Below are positions 36,701-42,899 of a stretch of 42,899 bases of DNA, in pieces. Within the stretch, counting starts at the first letter, position 1; each line of letters opens with the position of its first letter. This DNA is from Sedimentisphaerales bacterium (GTDB lineage Bacteria; Planctomycetota; Phycisphaerae; Sedimentisphaerales; Anaerohalosphaeraceae): positions 1 through 42,899 of the forward strand of contig JANQGW010000076.1 of assembly GCA_028282905.1 (NCBI GenBank), written 5' to 3'. Made by a program: the position numbers and the translations under genes. The notes beneath the pieces are model-generated. The model worked only from the letters and a program-made list of their open reading frames with translations. It did no database searches and was not told the origin of the DNA.

Positions 36701-37169
36701 AATCAATATATTGACTGACATAAGATTCGTTCTTTTCACTACCATCTGCAGCTACCAGCCCAATATCCTGGACGTAAATAAGATCCACTTCTGCACGAAC
36801 GTCGCCGATATTTTCAACTCGAATCTCCCAAAGCCAACTGCTATCCTGCTCGGCAAGTAACAACCTGCAGGAATATGATATATCTTCAAATTTGCCTTCA
36901 GATGCAACGATGCCGTCACATATTGTCTGTCTTGCAGGACTCTTAGGGCCAAACAAAGGTATCGCTGTAAGCTGATCATCCCTTTTTCTGAGATAAATAT
37001 TTGCACATCCGGCATCAAGCAAAGAACCTGATAACAGATTTAATTGTACAGAATCTTTAATAATACTCTTGAGACAACCATTCTCAAAAAATGAGAATTC
37101 CAGCCCGCCAACATTGTTAACCTTATGAAGCACTGGACTATTAACAATAATAACTTCATTAAAACTCAT
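33753..37169 (-). CDS. GH94 family phosphorylase, 1,2-beta-oligoglucan phosphorylase-like
   Basis: 1138 residues without a signal peptide, so cytoplasmic. The front has GLEFSFFENGCLKSI, ANIYLRKR and PLFGPKSPAR, as in stand-alone GH94 proteins of about 1100 residues including 1,2-beta-oligoglucan (sophorooligosaccharide) phosphorylase. The alpha/alpha barrel includes YSGAAWGTRDISQGP and NEDGNWPQWWMFD, then YSDGDWNDSMQP (about residue 780), the Asp-containing motif that supplies the general acid in GH94. C-terminal blocks GGWRIYSSGPG and the beta-sandwich end fit. No N-terminal glycosyltransferase part as in cyclic beta-1,2-glucan synthase is present. Expected reaction: phosphorolysis of imported beta-1,2-linked glucooligosaccharides to alpha-glucose-1-phosphate. 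The linkage call rests on resemblance and on the adjacent GH144-type gene 13 bases upstream. Confidence 0.82.
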   Translation of the reverse strand: MSFNEVIIVNSPVLHKVNNVGGLEFSFFENGCLKSIIKDSVQLNLLSGSLLDAGCANIYLRKRDDQLTAIPLFGPKSPARQTICDGIVASEGKFEDISYSCRLLLAEQDSSWLWEIRVENIGDVRAEVDLIYVQDIGLVAADGSEKNESYVSQYIDYTVFEHPSLGKVVCCRQNEHGPDCIPWLALGSISKAGSFSTDGLQFFGIDFKGNGVAKSLSLSELDGLSQQELAVVALQEQPFFLEPSSSRQAGFFGVFCGNHTEPSSLKDMDFVDEKVDSLRQASLQPWSNDYNEAMTTKSLFTESPFLASEDLTEAELDNLFDVDRRHCEFAGDELLSFFYGENRHVVMRRKELLVDRPHGHISRTGDSFIPEEQCMSFTSHMFGVFLSHVTQGNVNFNRLISPNTNPINLERFTGQRIFIKLDGGYYQLGVPSAFEMTLNGCRWIYKNDDQLLQVEAWASTKKHEVSLKLDVLKGDPVEWLISNQLTSEPGWDFNGISASGGKASVELIPNSDSQLACMYPDASFSMLMDDSDCVRSVGSDEFLFADKQNRGLNFIVFDISATKKFKLTIVGNLAFDEDTEDSLVLDHELCDDVLSEGACLWADISSSLNIRMDSDNKPDGLDEIFEMLPWFAQNAQIHYLTPHGLEQYSGAAWGTRDISQGPLEMLMSLGLYNQARTILTKVFSNQNEDGNWPQWWMFDRYQHIRSGESHGDVIFWPILALSEYVKRSNDLSILDEILPYYNNDDSSSSGKATLADHILRAIRHIKEFRLVKGTCLPNYSDGDWNDSMQPANTDLKDNLISSWTVGLSYQTFKSFADLCHKSGRDEMAKELEVICDDIQRDFNRYLIREGIVSGFGLVKEDTVKLLLHPSDSATGINYRLLPMIRGIISGIFTAEQAKAHCVLIEKYLKGSDGARLMDKPPHYQGGKQEYFKRAETCPSFGREIGVMYTHAHLRYAEAMARMGDAKRFIKAMRQVVPINIKSVIPQADLRQSNCYYSSSDADVVSRYQVNDSYDDVVSGKVALKGGWRIYSSGPGMVVRFVIEYLLGIRHSYGKIIFDPVLIKEYNGLTVSMELGGRLVKIIYSVSDTGCGVNKVEINGSQVDFDIEVNPYRSGGAIIGNDTLASYLGEKNNVIKISI

Positions 37170-37182
37170 TTAATAGATCCTT

Positions 37183-38550
37183 TTAGTTGACGACGGCCCC
37201 TTTGAAACCGGCACGTCTGACCCCTGTCTTTACATGTTTATTTTTCATCATCAATTCCCACACCAAACCACTGCGAGCATTCTCTATCATCAAGAGCATA
37301 GGCCCCTGAGCGATCCCGATAACATGATCCGAAACCCAATTTTCATCGATATTAAAACCGTCCAAAAATCCATATCCACCAGACTCAACGGATCGCCAGA
37401 TGGGCTTACCGTCTACTTTCAGATGTCTCATTTCATGCAACGCCTTCACGGAGTCTGCAGGCAAAAACGGTACTGACATCCCCACTCCATAGGGATGAAG
37501 TGTTCCATGCTTACCTTGGTCTTCAGTAGCACCGCGAGGTGGGTGACCTGGTACAACATATTTATTCCCAGGCCCGGAACCGGCGGTAATCCCCCAACGG
37601 TTTTGCCCATAACTGGAATAAGTTTTAGCATTATCTCTACACCAATCCCTGTTGGCGATCACTGCTCGCGTAGTATTCTCAAACCAATCGACCCCCATAG
37701 GATCATCGCCCATTTCGCGGAAATCATAGAAACATTGTGCAAACATATAAGTAAACAGTGTCCCGGGATACGAGTACACATAGGGTTTGCCATTTTTGTA
37801 TCGCCCCACTGGCCTGGCAAAATTGGTCATCGTCTCGGGCTTGAGCCTGTGTGTTTTCCGAGGTGCCCCCTGACCAAGCAATACGATCAAGAGAGTTTCG
37901 TCAGTATACCAATCCCATGTTTGTTTATCAAATATACCGCTGCCATTCATTTGAGATGGGTCATCAGCCCTCCATGCCATATAGACCTGGCCATTTTCCG
38001 GATTTGTAAAACCTGCCCAATTGACTCTGGCGTAAATGTCTTCGGCCAATGATTTTACGGGCTCGCCAAAATATTCACCAGCAACCAAAGCCCCAGCAAC
38101 CATTAAAGCCGTATCGATAGATGAAGCGATACTCTCATAGCCTTTTTTGGTTACATTCCCAGTAGCCATGTCGATAAAATGGCAATACACCCCATCATGT
38201 TGGGCATTTGATTTCTTTAAAGTTTTAAGCGCCTTCACTGCCCGCAATTTAGCGGCTGAATGGGGTACATATCCTCTCTCAACTCCAACTGGCAAAGCAG
38301 CAAGGCCAAATCCTAAAGAAGCAACACTGCAGACCTTAGACACATTGGTATCCTTTACCAAGCCAGAGTCCGGATGTGTATTTTCCCAGAAGAAATGAAA
38401 TGATGCGAAACTGATCTCGTCTAATAGTTCGTTTTCATCAGGTAAAAAAACAGTTTGTGCTGCACAGCAATTGATTCCCAAACACAAGACGCAAAGAATC
38501 AATATCGATGAAATGACCGATCCGTGACTGTCTAAGCACTTCTTTAGCAT
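37183..38550 (-). CDS. Secreted GH144-type (PF10091) enzyme, single-domain
   Basis: 455 residues: an N-terminal signal (about 1-32, ending CCAAQT) and then one PF10091-type domain. Visible blocks are FASFHFFWENTHPDSGLVKD, ASLGFGLAALPVGVERGYV, KKGYESIASSIDTALMVAGAL, NRWGITAGSGP and the closing GFLDGFNI...IAQGPMLLMIENARSGLVWELMM. It lacks the CBM-like and dockerin-like modules of the paralogue at 15557-17506, so it is probably periplasmic and cuts products of the surface enzyme. AAGG lies seven to eight bases before the ATG. It sits between the regulator gene (21 bases) and the GH94 gene (13 bases). The endo-beta-1,2-glucanase activity is inferred from family and context. Confidence 0.82.
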   Translation of the reverse strand: MLKKCLDSHGSVISSILILCVLCLGINCCAAQTVFLPDENELLDEISFASFHFFWENTHPDSGLVKDTNVSKVCSVASLGFGLAALPVGVERGYVPHSAAKLRAVKALKTLKKSNAQHDGVYCHFIDMATGNVTKKGYESIASSIDTALMVAGALVAGEYFGEPVKSLAEDIYARVNWAGFTNPENGQVYMAWRADDPSQMNGSGIFDKQTWDWYTDETLLIVLLGQGAPRKTHRLKPETMTNFARPVGRYKNGKPYVYSYPGTLFTYMFAQCFYDFREMGDDPMGVDWFENTTRAVIANRDWCRDNAKTYSSYGQNRWGITAGSGPGNKYVVPGHPPRGATEDQGKHGTLHPYGVGMSVPFLPADSVKALHEMRHLKVDGKPIWRSVESGGYGFLDGFNIDENWVSDHVIGIAQGPMLLMIENARSGLVWELMMKNKHVKTGVRRAGFKGAVVN

Positions 38551-38571
38551 AGCTATACCTTCCGATGTCGA

Positions 38572-39615
38572 CTATACAGACGAATCACACCCACACGATT
38601 GACGAATTACAAGTTTTGTTTTCAATACAACCTTCGCCGGTTCGCGGTCAGAATCAACTAAACGCCCAATAACCATCCGAACAGCTGCCTGGCCGACTTC
38701 TTTTACCGGAACACGCATTGTCGACAACTTCAATTTACGCCTAACAGCGATACGGGAATCATCAAAACCTATTACACCAACCTGCGATGGCACAGCGATC
38801 CCGGCGTCCATCAAACCATCAACCAGACCACACGCAATATCATCATTGGCCGCTACAATCCCCCATTTTTTATCATCGTTAGAAACGATAGATGCGATAT
38901 TCTTATTTGCCATTTCAATGCCGGAATCATATCCATAGTCACCACAGAAATATTCCTTATGAACTACATCTTCCGGAAATTCACTAATCGCCTCAGAAAA
39001 TCCGTTCATACGGTCGATCGTATCGACGTTATTTTCGGGACCTCCGACAAAGAACAGATTCCGGACACCGTGAAGATCAAGAAAGTGCCTGGCCGCCTCA
39101 TAACCCCCAAGATGGTTGTCAACGAGAATATTATCAAAACGCCTGTGCCTGACATCTCTGTCAAGAATAACCAAAGGACAATGAGTGTCTTCAATACTAT
39201 CCAGAACACTGTTATGAAGTTCATCGAGCATTAGAACGACTGCATCTGCTCGCCCACCTCCACATAAACGTCGTAAAACGTCAACTTTTTGCTTGTGACC
39301 TTTTGCCTTAAGAACCATAATCTGTTTATCGTTAATCTGTGCTTCCTGGTGAGCGCCTTCCATAAGTTTAGTAAAATAATCACCTGTGAAATCAGGAACT
39401 ACCAGACCTATAACCCCAGTACACTTTCTGCTAAGTGATTGGGCCCTACTGTTAGGCTCAAAGCTTAATTGTTCGATAACTCGCTCTACTTTACGCCTTG
39501 TTTCCGGGGCCACACGATCACGACCATTTACAACCCGCGACACAGTAGCAATAGAAACACCTGATACTTGCGCTACTCGATGAATTGTCACTACATTATC
39601 ATTTTTAGTTGCCAT
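38572..39615 (-). CDS. LacI-family transcriptional regulator of the glycan cluster
   Basis: 347 residues. The N-terminal helix-turn-helix is TIHRVAQVSGVSIATVSRVVN and the hinge helix is NSRAQSLSRK; the recognition helix V-S-x-A-T-V-S-R-V-V-N is like that of CcpA, which fits the cre-like palindromes around it. The periplasmic-binding-protein-like effector domain follows (VIGLVVPDFTGDYF, VVLMLDEL, ILDRDVRH, GVIGFDDSRIA). It probably senses an imported sugar and leaves the operators when bound. The gene leads the operon 39615-27930, and its own promoter overlaps an operator, implying autoregulation. GAGG lies ten bases upstream of the ATG. Confidence 0.92.
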   Translation of the reverse strand: MATKNDNVVTIHRVAQVSGVSIATVSRVVNGRDRVAPETRRKVERVIEQLSFEPNSRAQSLSRKCTGVIGLVVPDFTGDYFTKLMEGAHQEAQINDKQIMVLKAKGHKQKVDVLRRLCGGGRADAVVLMLDELHNSVLDSIEDTHCPLVILDRDVRHRRFDNILVDNHLGGYEAARHFLDLHGVRNLFFVGGPENNVDTIDRMNGFSEAISEFPEDVVHKEYFCGDYGYDSGIEMANKNIASIVSNDDKKWGIVAANDDIACGLVDGLMDAGIAVPSQVGVIGFDDSRIAVRRKLKLSTMRVPVKEVGQAAVRMVIGRLVDSDREPAKVVLKTKLVIRQSCGCDSSV

Positions 39616-39672
39616 CTTCGGACATCCTCAATACAAATATATTCATCTGCTGATTAGTTCTAAAACACCATG

Positions 39673-39686
39673 CGTAACCGTTTTTA
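39673..39686. promoter_or_regulatory. LacI/cre-type operator over the regulator's own -10 box
   Basis: CGTAACCGTTTTTA matches the site at 39894 in 12 of 14 bases. It covers the -10 element (39681-39686) of the minus-strand promoter, pointing to autoregulation. Confidence 0.65.
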
Positions 39687-39709
39687 CCATTATTTTTACT
39701 TCTTGTCAA
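39681..39709 (-). promoter_or_regulatory. Sigma70-type promoter for the LacI/GH144/GH94/symporter/sulfatase operon
   Basis: On the minus strand TTGACA (39704-39709) is followed after 17 bases by TAAAAA (39681-39686), about 65 bases upstream of the regulator's ATG. Confidence 0.65.
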
Positions 39710-39857
39710 GTTTATTTCAAGAAATCCCTCCCCACATGTAGTTTCCATTAGGCACGGTCAACCGCCATATTTCATATATTTCGCCATACTACTGCCATTT
39801 AACAGACATTTTTACTCCTGAATGCTCTATATTCATATACACTAAACGTTATTTTTC

Positions 39858-39888
39858 TTGACTTAGATAGCTATTTATAAGAGAATAT
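39858..39888 (+). promoter_or_regulatory. Probable promoter for the GH35-like gene
   Basis: TTGACT at 39858-39863 is a good -35. The -10 is less clear: GAGAATAT at 39881-39888 is at the right distance. The operator at 39894-39907 follows at once, as at the other promoters. Confidence 0.45.
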
Positions 39889-39893
39889 CTCTA

Positions 39894-39907
39894 TGTAAGC
39901 GTTTTTA
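39894..39907. promoter_or_regulatory. LacI/cre-type operator upstream of the GH35-like gene
   Basis: TGTAAGCGTTTTTA fits the consensus YGNAANCGTTTTYR and the classical cre pattern. It lies just after the predicted -10 and 66 bases upstream of the ATG. Confidence 0.7.
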
Positions 39908-39972
39908 TTTCTATTTTTATACGATGTGAGTATATGGACAACCTATCAAACACAGAAAGGCACGTATAAGAT

Positions 39973-42387
39973 ATGTTTCCTCTAGAGATTTCTTTCAACG
40001 ACCAATCATTTTTAAGAAATAAAGAGAATTATTTCGTTTTAAGCGGTGAAATGCACTATTTCCGCATAGATGCCAATCTGTGGCAGCTGCATCTTGAACA
40101 AATGAAAGAGGCAGGCCTCAACACGGTCTCAACATACATCCCATGGTCACTTCACGAACAGATAGAGGGCCAGCCGGATTTTGCCGGGAAATATGGGCCA
40201 AATCTCGACCTCAAACGATTCATCGACATTTGCAAAAATATGAATATGAATCTTACTGTAAAACCAGGACCTTATATTCTCGCAGAACTGGCTATGCACG
40301 GGATTCCAAGATGGTTTTTTGAAAATTACCCGCATACTTTAGCACGCGATGTCGATGGAAATATCTATCCTGTCAAATACACATCATTGACACATCCAGA
40401 TTACAAACGCAAGGCTATGCTGTGGTATGATGCAGTGATGCCTCTGCTTGCTTCCAACCAGGCTTTAAACGGAGGTCCAATCGCTCTGATGCAAGTATGC
40501 AATGAAGTTGGGCTGTTTCAATGGCTGGGCGGCGCAGGAGACTACAACGATGCCTCTTTACAGGATTATCGTAGCTATCTTCGATCAGAGTACGGGGATA
40601 TTGAAAAACTCAACTCGCGATATGAAACGAAATACAAAGATTGGAGTCAAATTTTCCCTCCATCAAGACATGTTCAGTCCAAAGCGGACCACTTCGGCTA
40701 TCAAGACTGGCATACATACCATCGAAACTTCTATGCAAAATACATCGGCTGGCTCATCAATGAGATTCGCGACAGAGGAATCGAAACACCACTGTTCCAT
40801 AATGTACCGGGATGGGTTTATGGAAGAGCCAAAGATATGCCGGTATGCCTGTCGATGTATCATCAACTCTCAAAGTTGTACCCCGACATCATACTTGGCG
40901 TCGACCATATTCCTGAAAATCCGTCTTATCGCAATTTCCACGACGACAGGATAATAAACGAATTCACCAAAGCATTGCAAGGCGGCAAAGGGCCTGTCTA
41001 TGTCGCAGAACTCCAGGCTGGAACAAGAGAAGCGAATGTAACTGTGTATCCTGCAGAGATGGAACTTTTTTACAAAGCCTGTATGGCGAACGGTGTAGTA
41101 TCGATGAACTACTACATGTTCAGCCAAGGGACAAACCCGCCCGGATGGAGCGTCTATGACGACTCATTCTACCTTCAAACACCCCTTGATGTAAACGGCG
41201 ACCGCGGCGACTGTTACCCTGCCATACAACGCATCGGCAAACTCGTTCAAACACACGGAAACATGCTTTGCGAAACCCAAACAAACCCCTCACAGGCCCT
41301 GATCTTCTATCCACCTTATTACTATCGTGAGTTCACAAATCCTTTGTTAACAAAAGAAGATTTTAATCCTCCAGGAGAAGCTGACAGTAAGCTGAGCCTG
41401 CAAACAATAACTGAAGATCTCCTTTTTGATGGCGTCGGAAAGTTGCTTGCAATGGACAATCAGGAGTATGATGCCGTTGATATCACCCGTCAAGATCCAG
41501 AAAGCCTGACTCAATATAAACAGCTCTGGATGGCATCATCACAACGTATGGACGAACAGAGCCAAAAGTCATTGCTGCAATATGTTCAAAAAGGGGGACA
41601 CTTGATTTGCTTCCCTTCACTTCCGAAATTCGACCTGGCAGCGAACCCCTGTTCTATTCTGGCAGATGGCCTTAACGTAAAGTCCGATGAAGTTGTAGAC
41701 GATTTTGACGGTATGATCTGCTGGGCAGATACTGACGACGAAATACATGCAACACGTTACATCGAAACTTTCAAAGCTGACAAAGCCGACATTATAGCAA
41801 CAACCCGGTGCGGTAAAACATGTGGGCTGAAAGTGACGTGCGGAAAAGGATCGGCAACGGTCTTCGGGACTGGATTTCTATATCAGGCCGTGGCTCATCG
41901 AACCGCCTGGCAAAAACTCGGCCTTACTGACGATTTTCACGGTGCTGTTTCATGTGATAACCCACTTGTTATTACACGAACACGTATGACCGCAAATAAC
42001 AGCGGCTGTTTATTCATTCTGAATTATCATAATCATCCACAGAAAACAAAAATCAATCACGGTAGTAATATCGTTACTGACGCAAATTTCTACCTCCCCC
42101 CTTTCAGCGGTCTGGTTCTGCCATTCAATATTCCACTTAGAGATAATTGCAAACTGATATTTGCCACATCGGAAATGCTGAATATTAACTCGTCTTCAAA
42201 AAAACTAACCTTGGAAATAAGCGGTCACCCTGAAACCACTGGACAACTTGTTATGGAATGCAAAGCCCCTGTAAGCAACATCTCACTAAATGGAAATAGT
42301 GTCGCATTTGAACAGAAAGACCAAAATGTAATCCTTCGCTACCAGCACGTATCGGAGCAGGAGATTTTAGATATATTTTTTGATTAA
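39973..42387 (+). CDS. GH35-like glycoside hydrolase (clan GH-A), cytoplasmic
   Basis: 804 residues without a signal peptide. The TIM barrel (about 1-370) opens with FVLSGEMHYFRIDANLWQ, then MKEAGLNTVSTYIPWSLHE and VKPGPYILAELAMHGIPRWF, all GH35 hallmarks. The likely acid/base is Glu178 in QVCNEVG, and the likely nucleophile Glu346 in VYVAELQAG. A second domain (about 430-640, with YKQLWMASSQRMDEQSQKSLLQYVQKGGHL) resembles the glutamine-amidotransferase-like trimer domain of GH42/archaeal GH35 enzymes; beta-rich parts follow. GH35 members are mostly beta-galactosidases or exo-beta-glucosaminidases; the substrate here is open. Its operator places it in the LacI regulon, so it probably trims imported oligosaccharides. 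The ribosome site is weak. Confidence 0.82.
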   Translation: MFPLEISFNDQSFLRNKENYFVLSGEMHYFRIDANLWQLHLEQMKEAGLNTVSTYIPWSLHEQIEGQPDFAGKYGPNLDLKRFIDICKNMNMNLTVKPGPYILAELAMHGIPRWFFENYPHTLARDVDGNIYPVKYTSLTHPDYKRKAMLWYDAVMPLLASNQALNGGPIALMQVCNEVGLFQWLGGAGDYNDASLQDYRSYLRSEYGDIEKLNSRYETKYKDWSQIFPPSRHVQSKADHFGYQDWHTYHRNFYAKYIGWLINEIRDRGIETPLFHNVPGWVYGRAKDMPVCLSMYHQLSKLYPDIILGVDHIPENPSYRNFHDDRIINEFTKALQGGKGPVYVAELQAGTREANVTVYPAEMELFYKACMANGVVSMNYYMFSQGTNPPGWSVYDDSFYLQTPLDVNGDRGDCYPAIQRIGKLVQTHGNMLCETQTNPSQALIFYPPYYYREFTNPLLTKEDFNPPGEADSKLSLQTITEDLLFDGVGKLLAMDNQEYDAVDITRQDPESLTQYKQLWMASSQRMDEQSQKSLLQYVQKGGHLICFPSLPKFDLAANPCSILADGLNVKSDEVVDDFDGMICWADTDDEIHATRYIETFKADKADIIATTRCGKTCGLKVTCGKGSATVFGTGFLYQAVAHRTAWQKLGLTDDFHGAVSCDNPLVITRTRMTANNSGCLFILNYHNHPQKTKINHGSNIVTDANFYLPPFSGLVLPFNIPLRDNCKLIFATSEMLNINSSSKKLTLEISGHPETTGQLVMECKAPVSNISLNGNSVAFEQKDQNVILRYQHVSEQEILDIFFD

Positions 42388-42605
42388 AGAAATACCAAAA
42401 CGATCTAAACAATGCAAATATATACATTATTCTGCTTTTGAAACGGATTTTAAGTTTGCCCGATTGGAATCAAACCGACATGGCTAGCTTCTATACATAT
42501 ATTCTCAGTTTGCCAATAGTTAACACCAGTTGCCATTATAGGAGCACAACATTGACCTAGTACTTTGTCCTGTTAAATGTGCATAGACTTCAGCTTCCTT
42601 TCCGA

Positions 42606-42623
42606 TAATGCTAAAAACAGCAT
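42606..42623. other. Small hairpin upstream of the transposase ribosome site
   Basis: AATGCT and AGCATT form a perfect 6-bp stem with a 6-base loop, ending nine bases before AAGGAGG. Such stems in insertion-sequence leaders can limit read-through expression of the transposase, but this role is inferred. Confidence 0.35.
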
Positions 42624-42644
42624 TTATTTGGCAAGGAGGCTGCT

Positions 42645-42899
42645 ATGAAGCAGTATATTGTAGAATTGACAAGTGAAGAACGTTCCCAGTTGCAACAGAT
42701 CCTCTCCAAAGGCAATACAACCGGTTACCGCATCAAATACGCCCATATTTTGCTCAAAGCCGATCAAGGCAAAGACGGCCCCGGTTGGTCTGATCCGAAG
42801 ATCGCTGAGGCGTTTGAATGCAATCTTACAACTGTCTATCGGCTTCGAAAGCGATTGGTTGAAAAGGGCTTCGATGCCGTCTTGCAGCACGGCAATGCC
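42645..42899 (+). CDS. IS630-family transposase, N-terminal part (3' partial)
   Basis: The frame starts at ATG 42645 with a perfect AAGGAGG five bases upstream and stays open to the window end (85 codons). MKQYIVELTSEERSQLQQIL, RIKYAHILLKADQGKDGPGW and SDPKIAEAFECNLTTVYRLRKRL form the N-terminal winged helix-turn-helix typical of IS630 transposases. The DDE catalytic domain lies beyond the window; IS630 members often need a frameshift or two frames, which cannot be checked. The strong ribosome site contrasts with the weaker ones of nearby genes and fits a recent arrival. Confidence 0.85.
   Translation, partial: MKQYIVELTSEERSQLQQILSKGNTTGYRIKYAHILLKADQGKDGPGWSDPKIAEAFECNLTTVYRLRKRLVEKGFDAVLQHGNA

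Larger units (their letters stand above)
39616..39972. other. Divergent control region between the regulator gene and the GH35-like gene
   Basis: Non-coding and AT-rich, it contains a promoter/operator pair for each side, listed separately. An extra half-match (CTAAACGTT, 39842-39850) just before the plus-strand -35 may be an auxiliary site. I see no small gene or RNA. Confidence 0.6.
42560..42899 (+). mobile_element. IS630-family insertion sequence, left part (cut by window edge)
   Basis: The transposase start at 42645 identifies the element. A plausible left tip is GTACTTTGTCCTG at 42560 preceded by a TA dinucleotide, the normal IS630 target duplication; the other end is outside the window, so the tip is a guess. 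Confidence 0.6.

Noticed and set aside
33753..37169. Cyclic beta-1,2-glucan synthase (NdvB type)
   Set aside because: The protein has only the GH94-type part; the membrane glycosyltransferase domain is missing and there are no transmembrane segments.
37495..38052. Plus-strand open frame of 185 codons
   Set aside because: Antisense to the GH144-type gene, with no domain or ribosome site.
42624..42890. Minus-strand open frame of 88 codons
   Set aside because: It is antisense to the IS630 transposase start, which has a perfect ribosome site and a recognisable helix-turn-helix.

Overview
The window reads as an accessory glycan-utilisation island of a PVC-superphylum bacterium, most likely a Phycisphaerae/Sedimentisphaerales-type planctomycete. 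The signs are dockerin-like Ca-loop C-termini without visible cohesins, a PEP-CTERM sorting tail, prepilin-like proteins with a DG-containing C-terminus, a PQQ-propeller/malectin giant protein, and eight formylglycine-type (C-x-P-S-R) S1 sulfatases in 43 kb. Taxonomy is inference. No rRNA, tRNA or CRISPR was seen.

Layout. (1) 1-3378, plus strand: 3' part of a PQQ-like propeller protein with an inserted methyltransferase-like domain and a C-terminal malectin domain. (2) 3379-3881: non-coding. (3) 3882-21424, minus strand: ten genes running leftward from 21424. In transcription order they are a pseudopilin, a PEP-CTERM protein, a LamG/dockerin protein, a GH144-type (PF10091) enzyme with dockerin, a 1420-residue modular protein, a dockerin protein, two sulfatases, another dockerin protein and a second pseudopilin. 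(4) 21425-21816: divergent control region with two sigma70-like promoters, each with a LacI/cre-type operator just downstream. (5) 21817-26703, plus strand: three sulfatases. (6) 26786-39615, minus strand: from 39615 a LacI regulator, secreted GH144-type enzyme, GH94 phosphorylase resembling 1,2-beta-oligoglucan phosphorylase, GPH-type sugar symporter, three tandem sulfatases and a broken sialate O-acetylesterase gene. (7) 39973-42387, plus strand: cytoplasmic GH35-like enzyme. (8) From about 42560: left part of an IS630-family element, cut by the window edge.

Working model (inference). A sulfated, possibly acetylated glycan containing beta-1,2-glucan-like linkages is desulfated outside the cytoplasm and cut by two GH144-type enzymes, one dockerin/CBM-like-bearing and one simply secreted. 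Oligosaccharides enter through the GPH symporter and are phosphorolysed by the GH94 enzyme and trimmed by the GH35-like enzyme. Five matching 14-bp palindromes (consensus YGNAANCGTTTTYR) lie before the regulator, the GH35-like gene, the plus-strand sulfatases, the pseudopilin and the LamG/dockerin gene. They suggest one LacI regulon that also includes a pseudopilin and a PEP-CTERM protein, which is the least expected part of the system.
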